This document shows positions 42,874-53,283 of a stretch of 64,000 bases of DNA, piece by piece. How positions within the stretch are numbered: the stretch's first letter is position 1; every line of letters starts with the position of its first letter. The notes under the pieces were generated by a model. That model ran no database searches. It was not told the origin of the DNA and saw only the letters and a program-made list of their open reading frames with translations. Both the position numbers and the translations under genes were made by a program. The stretch comes from Hyphococcus luteus (lineage in GTDB: Bacteria; Pseudomonadota; Alphaproteobacteria; Caulobacterales; Parvularculaceae): the NCBI RefSeq assembly GCF_002943565.1, contig NZ_PJCH01000005.1, positions 434,001 through 498,000 of the forward strand, written 5' to 3'.

Positions 42874-44088
42874 TCAGGCCGCGTGGCGGCGCGAGGCCGC
42901 TGCGGGACGGGCGTGACGCCGGGAGGGCTGAAACTGGTCGAGCGCTTCGTAATAATGCCCCACCAGCTCGGCGAGCACCGCGTCCCAGGAAAACCGCCCG
43001 CTCTTTTCGCGCGCGGCTCGCCCGTAATGCTGGCGCAGGGCCTTGTCGCCCGCCAGCTGCGCCAGCTTGTCGGCAAAGCCCGCCGCATTGGACTCGGCGA
43101 GATAGCCGGTGACGCCATCTTCGATGAGCGACCGGCTGCCGGCCGCCGCCGCCCCGATGGAGGGAAGGCCCGAGGCCATGGCTTCGAGCGTCACATTGCC
43201 GAAGGTTTCGGTGATCGACGGATTGAAGAATATATCGGCGCTGGCGTAGGCGCGGGCGAGCTCTTCGCCCTGCAGATAACCGGTGAAAACGCCGTCCGGC
43301 AGGAGCTGCGAAAAGTTTTCGCGCTCCGGCCCGTCGCCGACGATCAGGGCTTTCAGATTGGGCGTTGACGCTCTCGCCTGCTGGAAGGCGTCGACGAAAA
43401 TGTCGATGCCTTTTTCAAGGACGAGACGCCCCACAAAGGCGGCGACCACATCATCCGTCCGGAAACCGTTCGCCTCGCGCCAGGCCATGTCGCGGCGCGC
43501 CGGATTGAAAAGATCGCCGTCGACGCCGCGCGTCCATAGGCGGATGTCCTCGCCGATGCCGTCGCGCTCAAGCTCATCGACCATGGAATGGGACGGCGCG
43601 TAAACATGTTCGCAGCGGCTGTAGAAATAGCGCATATAGCGGGTCAGGTATTTTTCGAGCCAGCCCAGATTGTAATAGCGCGGATAGGTGTCGAAGCGCG
43701 TATGGAACGAGGCCACCGCCGGCACGCCGAATTTGCGCGCGTAATTCAAGGCGCCGAAGCCGGTATAGTCGGGCGCCGCGATATGGACGATGTCGGGCCG
43801 GAAACTGTCGAGGGCGCGTTTGCATTTCCCGTGAAGGCCGAGCCCGAAGCGATATTCGCTGCGCTTGCCGGGGAGGGCGAAAGAAGGAACGGAAATCAGC
43901 GTGCCGGAATGCTTGAAGGCCGGCGTGTCGTTGGTCGGCGCAAAAACCAGCGCCTCGTGCCCTTCGCGCTCGAGATAGGCGACAAGCGAATTGAGGGCGC
44001 GCACCGGCCCGTCCATCACATAATTATAATTGCCGGAGAATAGAGCAACGCGCAGCTTGCGGTCTGTTCTCGAAAAGGACGCGCTCAT
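42874..44088 (-). CDS. Glycosyltransferase family 4 protein
   Basis: 404 residues. A GT-B-fold, retaining glycosyltransferase. The N-lobe has 'RVALFSGNYNYVMDGPVRAL' and 'PDIVHIAAPDYTGFGALNYA'; the C-lobe carries 'VVAAFVGRLVLEKGIDIFV', 'LIVGDGPERENF' and the donor-binding E-x7-E 'ITETFGNVTLEAMASGLPSI'. It resembles mannosyl/glucosyl-transferases of lipid glycosylation. The start is ATG 44088; a TTG at 44100 is possible. Downstream (17 bp) is a multi-pass membrane protein. The donor and acceptor are unknown. Confidence 0.92.
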   Translation of the reverse strand: MSASFSRTDRKLRVALFSGNYNYVMDGPVRALNSLVAYLEREGHEALVFAPTNDTPAFKHSGTLISVPSFALPGKRSEYRFGLGLHGKCKRALDSFRPDIVHIAAPDYTGFGALNYARKFGVPAVASFHTRFDTYPRYYNLGWLEKYLTRYMRYFYSRCEHVYAPSHSMVDELERDGIGEDIRLWTRGVDGDLFNPARRDMAWREANGFRTDDVVAAFVGRLVLEKGIDIFVDAFQQARASTPNLKALIVGDGPERENFSQLLPDGVFTGYLQGEELARAYASADIFFNPSITETFGNVTLEAMASGLPSIGAAAAGSRSLIEDGVTGYLAESNAAGFADKLAQLAGDKALRQHYGRAAREKSGRFSWDAVLAELVGHYYEALDQFQPSRRHARPAAASRRHAA

Positions 44089-44255
44089 CGCTTCGCTCAA
44101 TACTGCTTTCCGACTATTCCTGGCCTGCCAGTCTGACTTGGGGCGCTGAGCCCGGGGCGAGAGAAACGCCGCCCCCTCTGGAGCGCGAAAAGAGCACTAT
44201 CGGCGCCAATGATCAACTCCTCGCGAGCGCCGAAACAGCGCGCCCGGCGCCCGTT

Positions 44256-45200
44256 TTAAGCGTCGCGCTGGCCCTCGATCCAGTCGATGAAAAGGGCGGA
44301 GATGTCGGCCCCGCCAAAACGGCGCACCTCTTGCACGCCGGTGGGCGACGTGACGTTTATTTCCGTCAGATAATCGCCGATGACGTCGATCCCGGCGAAA
44401 ACCAGACCCCGCTCGGCCAACACCGGACCGATCCGGTCGCAGATTTCCTGATCCCGCTCGTTCATCTCCGCCGCTTCGGCGCGCCCGCCCACATGCATGT
44501 TGGAGCGCGTCTCGCCCTTGGCGGGCACCCGGTTGATCGCCCCCACCGCCTCGCCATCGAGCAGGATGATGCGCTTGTCGCCCTTTTTCACGTCGGGCAG
44601 GAATTTCTGAATGATCGCGGGCTCTTCATACGCTTCGGCGAAAAGCTCCAGAAGCGCGTTGAAATTGCCGTCGTCGCTCGACAGCTTGAAGACGCCGGCG
44701 CCGCCATTGCCGTAAAGCGGTTTGACGATGACGTCGCCGTGCTGTTCCCGGAAGGCGCGCATCGCCGCTTCGTCGCGGGTGATGAGCGTCGGCGGCGTCA
44801 GATCCGCAAATTCGGTGACGAAGAGTTTTTCCGGCGCGTCGCGGATCGAGCGCGGATTGTTCAGCACAAGGACATCCGGGACGAGACGTTCGAGAATCTG
44901 CGCCGCCGTGATGTAAGCCATGTTGAAAGGCGGGTCCTGGCGCACCAGCACCACATCCACGCCGCGAAGATCGATCACCTCCGGCGCGGCGAGTTTCACA
45001 TGCTCGCCCTGATCGCGCTTTAAATGCTCGACCTTGCGCGCGCGCGCCCTGACAGAGCCGCCGTCGAGCTGCAGCATTTGCGGCTGATAGACCCAGATTT
45101 CGTGGCCGCGCCCGAAAGCTTCAAGAGCCATGTCAAAAGAGGTGTCGGCGTCGACGTCGACCGCCTCGATAGGGTCCATCTGAATGGCGATCTTCATCAT
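44256..45200 (-). CDS. gshB: Glutathione synthetase
   Basis: 314 residues, normal length. It joins gamma-glutamylcysteine and glycine with ATP. It is an ATP-grasp enzyme: 'IAIQMDPIEAVDVDADTS' at the start, 'LVRQDPPFNMAYITA', 'VIVKPLYGNGGAGVFKL' (ATP-grasp loop), 'LLDGEAVGAINRVPAKGETR' and 'VIGDYLTEINVTSPTGVQE' with the Mg ligands. gshB-BON lipoprotein-yraN-rsmI is a common alphaproteobacterial order. A glutathione user, the GST, is at 26701-27384. Confidence 0.97.
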   Translation of the reverse strand: MMKIAIQMDPIEAVDVDADTSFDMALEAFGRGHEIWVYQPQMLQLDGGSVRARARKVEHLKRDQGEHVKLAAPEVIDLRGVDVVLVRQDPPFNMAYITAAQILERLVPDVLVLNNPRSIRDAPEKLFVTEFADLTPPTLITRDEAAMRAFREQHGDVIVKPLYGNGGAGVFKLSSDDGNFNALLELFAEAYEEPAIIQKFLPDVKKGDKRIILLDGEAVGAINRVPAKGETRSNMHVGGRAEAAEMNERDQEICDRIGPVLAERGLVFAGIDVIGDYLTEINVTSPTGVQEVRRFGGADISALFIDWIEGQRDA

Positions 45201-45224
45201 AAAGCCTGTCCTGAATAAGGGCGT

Positions 45225-45764
45225 CTAAAGCTTTGCCGGGGCGGGAAGCGCGACATGGCTGACGACCTTTTCCACCCCCGCGACGGTTCGCGCAAGCTCC
45301 AGCGCGCGGTCAAGTTCGGCCTCGCTGCGGGCGACGCCGAGAAGATAGACGACGGCGCCGGAAACCGCGATCTTGTAATGGGAGCCGACGACGTCCTTAT
45401 CGGTCATCAGCTTCAGCCGCAGAGCGTTGTCGATGCGCGCGTCTTCAAAGCCCTGCCCCATGGAGGTGCCGTCGCCGATGAAAACTTCGTCGATCACTTC
45501 TTTGACATTCTCCGCTTTCCAGGCGTTCTCGATGAGTTTTTCCCGGCCGGCTTCGGTCGGCATGGTGCCGGTGAGCAGGAGCCGGCCCTCGTAAAGCGTG
45601 ATGTCGACATCGCCATAGTCATGCGTGCGGTCGGAAAAGAGCACGCTTTTCAATTCAGCGTTGCCGGAAAGGTCGGCGAAGCTGTCGTCGAGATTGCGGC
45701 TCGAGGCGCAGGCGGACAGCAAAAGCGCGGCGGCCAGAACCGTGAGACGGATGACGGATTTCAT
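45225..45764 (-). CDS. BON-domain lipoprotein
   Basis: 179 residues. A lipoprotein signal with lipobox 'LLSAC' (Cys about residue 18) and two BON domains follow: one near residues 55-115 ('DVDITLYEGRLLLTGTMPTE') and one near 120-179 ('YKIAVSGAVVYLLGVARSE'). Proteins such as DolP and OsmY share this layout and act in outer-membrane integrity. I start at ATG 45764, behind a good AAGGAG. It lies between yraN and gshB. Confidence 0.9.
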   Translation of the reverse strand: MKSVIRLTVLAAALLLSACASSRNLDDSFADLSGNAELKSVLFSDRTHDYGDVDITLYEGRLLLTGTMPTEAGREKLIENAWKAENVKEVIDEVFIGDGTSMGQGFEDARIDNALRLKLMTDKDVVGSHYKIAVSGAVVYLLGVARSEAELDRALELARTVAGVEKVVSHVALPAPAKL

Positions 45765-45863
45765 GTGGAGACTCCTTTGCGCGCGGGGCCGGTTTTCTTC
45801 GCGGGCGAACCTTTTTCTATCCATTGTTTCGCCTCCGAAGAAAACCGGCCCGCGCCTCAATAT

Positions 45864-46241
45864 TCATTCACCTTCGCGCCAGGCGTCCGGCTTGTGGCGC
45901 ACCCGAAGCCCCGAGACCGCAAGGATATCGTAACGCATGACGCACTCTGCAAGATGGGCCCGGCGCGCGAGAAAAAGCCCCGCCGCCCGCTCGATGCGCC
46001 GGCGCGCGGACGCCGTCACCGCCTCCACCGCCTGATCGGCGGTCCCCCGCGCTTTCACCTTGGCGAAGACAAGGAGGGGTCCCCGTTTCGCGATCAGATC
46101 GATTTCCCCGGCAGGCGTCTTGAAGCGCCTTTCGAGGATCGCAAAGCCTTTCAGCATAAGCGTGAGAGAGGCCAGAAACTCCGCCCGGCGCCCGCCCCGC
46201 TCGGCCCTGCGCCGGCGGTCGGTCTCTGCGCCCGGCGTCAC
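45864..46241 (-). CDS. YraN family (UPF0102) protein with altered active-site motif
   Basis: 125 residues. YraN proteins are restriction-endonuclease-like and of uncertain function. The expected 'GEIDLIA-x-RG-x2-LVFVEVKAR' motif reads 'GEIDLIAKRGPLLVFAKVKAR' here: Asp48 and Lys63 remain, but the usual Glu is Lys61 (codon AAG, 46059-46061), so the D-E-K nuclease triad is broken. Otherwise the chain is intact. It overlaps rsmI by four bases, as in many relatives. Confidence 0.9.
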   Translation of the reverse strand: MTPGAETDRRRRAERGGRRAEFLASLTLMLKGFAILERRFKTPAGEIDLIAKRGPLLVFAKVKARGTADQAVEAVTASARRRIERAAGLFLARRAHLAECVMRYDILAVSGLRVRHKPDAWREGE

Positions 46242-47083
46242 CTCCCGTCCTTGAGGGCGAGGGCGCGGGCGTAAGCCGCCTTGCGCGGGACCAACAGCGT
46301 TTCGGCGGCCGCGGCCGCAGCCTCCTTGACGCTCATGGTCTGAAGGGCGGTTTCGAGAAAAGCGTCGATATCTGCATCTCCGGCTTCTCGGCTTTCCGGC
46401 GGAAAGACGAGAATGACGATTTCGCCTTTGGCCGGCGTCTCTTCATAAAGCGCGGCCAAGTCGGCAAGCGTTGCTTCGCGGAACTCCTCATGCAGCTTCG
46501 TCAGCTCGCGGGCGACGACGGCGCGCCTTTTGCCGAACGCTTCCGCCATCGCCGAAAGCGCGCCCGCAAGACGCGGCGCGGTTTCATAAAAAACCAGCGT
46601 CGCATCGACCGGCGCCAGCGCCGCCAGCGCTTTTGCGCGCGCACCCGGTTTCGGCGGCAAAAAGCCCGCAAAGAAAAACCGGTCGCTTGGCGCCCCCGCG
46701 GCGGAAAGCGCCGCGACGCCGGCATTGGCGCCAGGCACGGGGAAAACGGCGATCCCGGCGTCCCGCGCCTCGCGCACCAGCTTGTAGCCGGGATCGGAGA
46801 TCAGCGGCGTGCCCGCATCGCTGACGAGCGCGATCACCGCGCCGTCTTGCAGTTTTTTAAGAATGCCCGGCCGGGCCCTCGCCGCATTGTGCTCATGATA
46901 GGGCGCGCGCGGGGTCTCTATCCCGTAAGCGCTCATCAGCTTCGCCGTCTGGCGGGTGTCCTCGCACAGGATGAGATCGGCTTTCTTGAGGATTTCCACC
47001 GCGCGATAGGTCATGTCGGCGAGATTGCCGATGGGCGTCGCCGTCACATAAAGGCCAGGTTCCGGGTGTATGGCAGAGGCCAA
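46238..47083 (-). CDS. rsmI: 16S rRNA (cytidine(1402)-2'-O)-methyltransferase RsmI
   Basis: 281 residues. It methylates C1402 in the ribosomal P-site region. The tetrapyrrole-methylase fold is clear: 'LYVTATPIGNLADMTYRAV', 'LILCEDTRQTAKLM', 'ALVSDAGTPLISDPGYKLV' and 'AVFPVPGANAGVAALSAAG'. The start is probably TTG 47083. No strong ribosome-binding site is seen. It is divergent from the LpoA-like gene. Confidence 0.96.
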   Translation of the reverse strand: MASAIHPEPGLYVTATPIGNLADMTYRAVEILKKADLILCEDTRQTAKLMSAYGIETPRAPYHEHNAARARPGILKKLQDGAVIALVSDAGTPLISDPGYKLVREARDAGIAVFPVPGANAGVAALSAAGAPSDRFFFAGFLPPKPGARAKALAALAPVDATLVFYETAPRLAGALSAMAEAFGKRRAVVARELTKLHEEFREATLADLAALYEETPAKGEIVILVFPPESREAGDADIDAFLETALQTMSVKEAAAAAAETLLVPRKAAYARALALKDGR

Positions 47084-47267
47084 GGTCTTGTTCGTCCTAG
47101 GGTTCGTTGACTTTAGCCATGAACGGCGGGAACGGCGGCGTCAATCGCCCCCTCTATTACCAAGTTCTGGCCGTTTACGCCGCTCCCGGCGGCGGCTAGT
47201 CTCGCGGCCCATCCTTGGGGCACTCGGGCCAAGGAACATCAGGGCCAAAACGAAGGACGTTGAGCGC

Positions 47268-48626
47268 ATGCGGTTTTTCCTCACCCCGACCTTGAAAGCC
47301 TTGCTCGCCTTGCTGGCGGCGGCCGCGCTTGCGGCCTGCGAAACAGGCGCGCCGAGCCGGCCTTCCGCCGGACCGGTGATCTCCAGCGACGAGCCGCTTC
47401 CGCCCTCTCCTCTGGAGGAAGGCGAAGGCGTTTTCGAGGAAGCCGAGCGCTATGACCGCCGTGCTTTCGTGCGCCCGCCCCATATGGAGGGCGAGGAGCC
47501 GGTGCGGGTCGGGCTTCTCCTGCCCTTTTCCGCCAAGAGCGAAGCCGCCCGCCGGGTCGCCTCGTCTATGTTCGACGCCGCCCAGCTCGCTGTCTTCGAC
47601 GCCGGCGAGAAGAACTTTCTCCTGATCCCCAAAGACACCCGCGGCGAGGCCGAAGGCGCCGCCGCCGCCGCCCGTTCCGCGCTTTCCGACGGGGCGGAGA
47701 TCATTCTCGGGCCGCTGTTTGCGGATTCGGTCGAGGCCGCCGCCAATGTGACGCGCGCCGCCTCGACGCCGATGATCGCCTTTTCATCCGACCTCACCGC
47801 GGCGGGCGACGGCGTCTTCCTTCTTTCCTTTCCGCCGGAACTCGAGATCGCCCGGGTCACCGAATATGCGATGTCGCAGGAAATGACGCGCTTCGGCGTG
47901 CTCGCGCCCATGACCAAATATGGCGACCGCGTCTCCGGCGCCTTCGCCGAGGAAGTCTTCGCGCGGGGCGGCGTCATCGTGCATGAGGAACGCTACCAGC
48001 AAGAGCCCGACGCCATGCTCGCGCCGGCCAAGCGCCTCGCCAAATATTCCCAGCAAATCATTCCCGAGGAAATGCGCCACGGCTATGAGGGCGACCGCTC
48101 AGAGCCGCTGCCCGAAGACGCCAGCACCGAAGCCGGCTACACGCAGGGCTATCAGGCGGTGCTGATGCCGGAACAGGGCACGCTGCTCCGCGCCCTGGCG
48201 CCGCTCCTGCCCTACTACAATGTGGACATCAACCGGGTGAAAATTCTCGGCGTTTCGACCTGGAACAATCCGCGCCTGACGCGCGAGCCGGCGCTGCGCG
48301 GCGGCTGGTTTGCGGCGCCCGATCCGACCATCACCGCGAATTTCGAAAAGCATTTCAACGACGCCTTCGGCGCCAACCCGCCGCGGCTCGCCTCGCTCGC
48401 TTATGACGCGACGCTGCTTTCGGCGCGGCTCGCCGCAAACCACCGCCGCCGCGACCGTTTCGACGCGGAGTCCATCGCCGATCCCAACGGCTATTTCGGC
48501 GCGGACGGGCTCTTCCGGCTCAACCCGGACGGCACGGTGGACCGCGGCCTCGCCATTCTTGAAATCCAGCCCGGCGGCATTCAGGTCATCGACCCGGCGC
48601 CGCGCAGCTTCTCGCCAGCCTACTAA
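47268..48626 (+). CDS. Penicillin-binding protein activator (LpoA-like) lipoprotein
   Basis: 452 residues. Lipobox 'LAAC' after a hydrophobic stretch (Cys about 24), an acidic linker, then a periplasmic-binding-protein fold like the C-terminal domain of LpoA: 'VRVGLLLPFSAKSEAARRVA', 'GAEIILGPLFADSVEAAANV', 'MIAFSSDLTAAGDGVFLLSF'. LpoA activates PBP1A in E. coli; here that role is inferred. I start at ATG 47268 since the region before it, up to 47070, overlaps rsmI's start. It is divergent from rsmI, the normal arrangement. Confidence 0.88.
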   Translation: MRFFLTPTLKALLALLAAAALAACETGAPSRPSAGPVISSDEPLPPSPLEEGEGVFEEAERYDRRAFVRPPHMEGEEPVRVGLLLPFSAKSEAARRVASSMFDAAQLAVFDAGEKNFLLIPKDTRGEAEGAAAAARSALSDGAEIILGPLFADSVEAAANVTRAASTPMIAFSSDLTAAGDGVFLLSFPPELEIARVTEYAMSQEMTRFGVLAPMTKYGDRVSGAFAEEVFARGGVIVHEERYQQEPDAMLAPAKRLAKYSQQIIPEEMRHGYEGDRSEPLPEDASTEAGYTQGYQAVLMPEQGTLLRALAPLLPYYNVDINRVKILGVSTWNNPRLTREPALRGGWFAAPDPTITANFEKHFNDAFGANPPRLASLAYDATLLSARLAANHRRRDRFDAESIADPNGYFGADGLFRLNPDGTVDRGLAILEIQPGGIQVIDPAPRSFSPAY

Positions 48627-48669
48627 ATCCGTTTTCAACAAGAAGAATAATCCGCAAAGGGAGCTTTTC

Positions 48670-49410
48670 TTGGTCCGCGTTCTTTCCCGCCCCACCCTAT
48701 CAGCTTTGGCGCCGGCGCTTGCCGCGCTTTTCCTTGCAGGCCCCGCCGCCGCCGAACCGGCGCTGGAGCATGAAACGGCGCCGCTGCTGATCGCCGCCGC
48801 TGAAAAAGCCAAAGCCAACGCCGGCAATCTCTACGCCTTCACCGTGGAGCACTGGTCGAGCAATGGCGAGAAGGAAGCCCTCGTCACACTGCATTACGAT
48901 CCGCGCCTTGACGAAGGCGCGCGCTGGCAGGTGCTGTCGCCGGCGGAAGACAACCTCGACAAGGCGGCGAAGAAAACGCTTTCCAAGCTGCGCAAGGCGG
49001 AGATGGACGGCAATCCGGTGCTCTATGACAAGCTCGACGAAATGATCGAGGCCGCGGAGTTCGTGGAGGAAGACGAGACGCAGGCGGTCTATGTGGCGCA
49101 GGTCGATGAGGACGAGTTCCCGAAAGACGCGCTCGAGGTTTACATCACGCTTAACAAGCCCGGCGCCTATGTCTCGAAGATCGAGGTGCGCTCGAAAAAA
49201 GCGTTCAAGCCCATGGCCATCGCCAAGGTGGAGCATCTCGTCGAAAGCCGCCGCTTCGCGCCGCCTGAAGGCGACGGCCCGGCCTTCATCGCGTCAACGC
49301 AGGGCCTCGTCGAAGGCGAGGCGATGTTCCGGCATTTCGAACAGCACACCCGCCAGACCTTTTCCGACATCGAAAAAGTCGGCGTCGCAGAAGAGGCGGC
49401 GGGGGAGTAA
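48670..49410 (+). CDS. Hypothetical exported protein
   Basis: 246 residues. A signal peptide ('RPTLSALAPALAALFLAGPAAAEP') is followed by a soluble domain with 'NLYAFTVEHWSSNGEKEALV' and 'GAYVSKIEVRSKKAFKPMAIA'. Family not recognised; it could be a periplasmic or surface protein. Translation probably begins at TTG 48670, six bases after AAGGGAG (48657-48663). It lies 43 bp after the LpoA-like gene on the same strand. Repeats follow. Confidence 0.75.
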   Translation: MVRVLSRPTLSALAPALAALFLAGPAAAEPALEHETAPLLIAAAEKAKANAGNLYAFTVEHWSSNGEKEALVTLHYDPRLDEGARWQVLSPAEDNLDKAAKKTLSKLRKAEMDGNPVLYDKLDEMIEAAEFVEEDETQAVYVAQVDEDEFPKDALEVYITLNKPGAYVSKIEVRSKKAFKPMAIAKVEHLVESRRFAPPEGDGPAFIASTQGLVEGEAMFRHFEQHTRQTFSDIEKVGVAEEAAGE

Positions 49411-49415
49411 ATTAG

Positions 49416-49561
49416 CCGCTCATTCCCGCGAAAGCGGGAATCCACACATAAATTGAGCTTTAGGAGCGGTGAATGCAATTCCTTGATGGGAGCGCTGAAG
49501 CGCGCCTTTGGGCGCTTGAGCGGCGGCTCTTATGGATTCCCGCTTTCGCGGGAATGAGCGG
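49416..49561. repeat. Inverted pair of palindromic repeats, copy 2
   Basis: CCGCTCATTCCCGCGAAAGC...GGGAATCCA at 49416-49444 is mirrored by TGGATTCCCGC...GGGAATGAGCGG at 49533-49561. It is the same inverted-pair design as 15556-15639 with a longer centre, which itself holds a GCGCTTGAG/GCGCGCC-rich hairpin (49490-49525). Confidence 0.8.
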
Positions 49562-49579
49562 AGAGTGTAAGCGCAAACC

Positions 49580-49780
49580 ATGCAGAAATTCCTCATCACC
49601 ACCGGGATCATCCTCTTGGTCACGGGGCTGTTCTGGCCGCTGATTTCGAAGCTCGGATTGGGTCGCCTGCCCGGCGACATCCGCATCGAGCGCGAAGGCT
49701 TCGTGTTCTATTTCCCGCTCACGACGATGGTCATCATCTCAATTGTCCTGACGCTGATTTTCAGGTTTTGGGGGAAGTGA
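49580..49780 (+). CDS. DUF2905 family small membrane protein
   Basis: 66 residues. Two membrane segments (about 3-22 and 42-62) flank a short loop with 'LGRLPGDIRIEREGFVFYFP', the core of DUF2905. Function unknown. It follows a repeat pair and ends 20 bp before the stop of the convergent low-GC lipoprotein gene. Confidence 0.9.
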   Translation: MQKFLITTGIILLVTGLFWPLISKLGLGRLPGDIRIEREGFVFYFPLTTMVIISIVLTLIFRFWGK

Positions 49781-49800
49781 CCTTTAACGCTTGAATCAGT

Positions 49801-50472
49801 CTAGTGCTGAAATAGCGGCCGTTTTACGTTCTTTACGACACCGTCTGACGATATGCGCATTAGACTTGAAAACCGGTTGTAATATGGCTCGCAAATAGCC
49901 TCTGAGGCACCTGCCTCTTCAGCCGTCACTAAGCCATATTGTTTTTGCCAATCTGTATCAAAAGCTTTTTCATCCAAGAAGCCCGCAAAACAAAACCGTT
50001 CCAAGGCTTTTTCTTTTTTGCTGCGCAAAAGCGCCGCCTTCGATTGCATCAAAGCGGCGTCCCCAAGCGTCATCGATCCACGAGGAGCATCAAAGGCGTT
50101 GAGGAAAAACTCGTCCAACAGGCGATCGGCGCGGGCCTCATTGCCGGCCGATAAAAATTGAATCGCCGCCAAAGAGAGAATGCTCGGATACAGCCTGTCT
50201 TCGCCGGCAGCCTTATATCTTTTGGCAAGGAGCTCAGCCGCCCTGGCGGCTTGGCGCATCTCATGCTTAGTGCAGTTAGGCAACGCTATGGACGCAGCCT
50301 CAAGCGAGGTCTTCTCTTCACATGAACGCCTTTCGCTAGACGAAAGCGATGCCTCATCATTGCAACCAAGCGGATTTTCATATGCGTAGAGGTCGCCCTC
50401 GCTTTTTCCGCAACTGGGCGAGACCAAACAAGCGATGACTACGAATGTCGCAAGCCATGGCTCTGGTCTCAT
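49801..50472 (-). CDS. Hypothetical Cys-rich lipoprotein of atypical composition
   Basis: 223 residues, family not recognised. It starts with a signal and lipobox 'VSPSCGKSEG' (Cys about 21) and has several further Cys ('LGCNDEAS', 'RRSCEEKTS', 'LPNCTKHEM', 'RFCFAGFLDE'). Codon use is richer in A/T than in neighbours, for instance many TTT, ATT and GCA codons, hinting at separate origin or weak selection. It sits between DUF2905 and dut, and its start is just before dut's end on the same strand (3 bp). Confidence 0.6.
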   Translation of the reverse strand: MRPEPWLATFVVIACLVSPSCGKSEGDLYAYENPLGCNDEASLSSSERRSCEEKTSLEAASIALPNCTKHEMRQAARAAELLAKRYKAAGEDRLYPSILSLAAIQFLSAGNEARADRLLDEFFLNAFDAPRGSMTLGDAALMQSKAALLRSKKEKALERFCFAGFLDEKAFDTDWQKQYGLVTAEEAGASEAICEPYYNRFSSLMRISSDGVVKNVKRPLFQH

Positions 50473-50475
50473 TGG

Positions 50476-50958
50476 TCAAACCCCTGTCGACCCAAACCCG
50501 CCGGTCCCGCGCGCGGTGTCGTCAAGCTCATCGACTTCCTCGAACGCCGCCTGGAACACCGGCGCGAAGACCATCTGGCCGATGCGGTCGCCGCGCTGGA
50601 TGGTGAAGTCTTCGCTGCCGTGATTGATCAGGATCACCTTCAATTCGCCGCGATAGTCGGCGTCGATTGTGCCCGGCGCGTTGACGCAAGAAACGCCGTG
50701 TTTCGCCGCCAATCCGGAGCGCGGGCGCATCTGCGCCTCCCAGCCCGGCGGCAGGGCTATGGCGATGCCCGTCGGCGTCATATGGCGCTCGCCGGGTTTT
50801 AAGATGACGGGCTCGGTCACCGCCGCGCGCACGTCGCAGCCGGCCGCGAGCGCCGTTTCATAGCGCGGCAGCTCGAGCCCCTTTGCATGAGGCAGGCGTT
50901 TCACCTGCACTTTGAGCATCGCCGTTTCAGGATGGGATTTCAGCGCGGTCGCGGACAT
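50476..50958 (-). CDS. dut: dUTP diphosphatase
   Basis: 160 residues. It hydrolyses dUTP, keeping uracil out of DNA. The trimeric dUTPase motifs appear in order: '[10 protein letters not shown]' (I), '[13 protein letters not shown]' (II), '[17 protein letters not shown]' (III), '[15 protein letters not shown]' (IV) and the P-loop-like '[11 protein letters not shown]' (V). I start at ATG 50958, six bases after GAGGAG, rather than 50976. Confidence 0.96.
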   Translation of the reverse strand: MSATALKSHPETAMLKVQVKRLPHAKGLELPRYETALAAGCDVRAAVTEPVILKPGERHMTPTGIAIALPPGWEAQMRPRSGLAAKHGVSCVNAPGTIDADYRGELKVILINHGSEDFTIQRGDRIGQMVFAPVFQAAFEEVDELDDTARGTGGFGSTGV

Positions 50959-51049
50959 GGAATTCTCCTCACTCATCCAGACCGATTATCGCCTGACTCG
51001 CCCGCATTTGTTTCCCCAATTTATCCCCGCCATTTTCCCGAGAGTTTTC

Positions 51050-51076
51050 CCAAAAGAAAAGGGCGCCGAAGCGCCC
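51050..51076 (-). terminator. Rho-independent terminator after atpC
   Basis: On the minus strand GGGCGC-TTCG-GCGCCC is followed by TTTTCTTTT. It lies 26 bp beyond the atpC stop and should end the F1 operon transcript. Confidence 0.85.
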
Positions 51077-51101
51077 CTTGAACTCCTGAATGATGCAACG
51101 C

Positions 51102-51497
51102 CTAGAGCGCGGCCTGAAGCTCTTTCAGGCGGTCGAGAGACTGTTGCGCGGCGAGTTTTTTCTCGTCCGTGTCGGCGTCGGCGAGGTCTTCCTCGGCGTC
51201 CTTCACCTTCTGGGCGATCGCCGCCGCATCGAGGTCTTCGGCCTTCATCGCCTCTTCGGCGAGGAGGGTGAGGCCCGCCGGGGAAATCTCCGCGAAACCG
51301 CCGCGCACGAAGATGCGGGCTTCGTCGGACCCGGTGCGGATGCGCACCATGCCCGGCGCCAGCGTCGTCATCAGCGGCGAATGGTTCGGCAACACGCCGA
51401 GCCAGCCTTCCGTCCCCGGAATGTCGACCTGGTCGACATCCGCGGACATCAGCTCTTTCTCCGGAGAGACGAGGTTGAAGTGAAGTTTATCGGCCAT
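51102..51497 (-). CDS. atpC: ATP synthase F1 epsilon subunit
   Basis: 131 residues. It regulates and couples rotation in F1. The N-terminal beta-sandwich begins 'LHFNLVSPEKELMSADVDQV', 'GTEGWLGVLPNHSPLMTTLAPG' is the family centre, and 'IFVRGGFAEISPAGLTLLAEEA' ends the sandwich. The C-terminal helices are short. Last gene of the F1 cluster, six bases after atpD; a terminator follows. Confidence 0.97.
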   Translation of the reverse strand: MADKLHFNLVSPEKELMSADVDQVDIPGTEGWLGVLPNHSPLMTTLAPGMVRIRTGSDEARIFVRGGFAEISPAGLTLLAEEAMKAEDLDAAAIAQKVKDAEEDLADADTDEKKLAAQQSLDRLKELQAAL

Positions 51498-51503
51498 ATC
51501 CCG

Positions 51504-53283
<1,780 letters not shown>

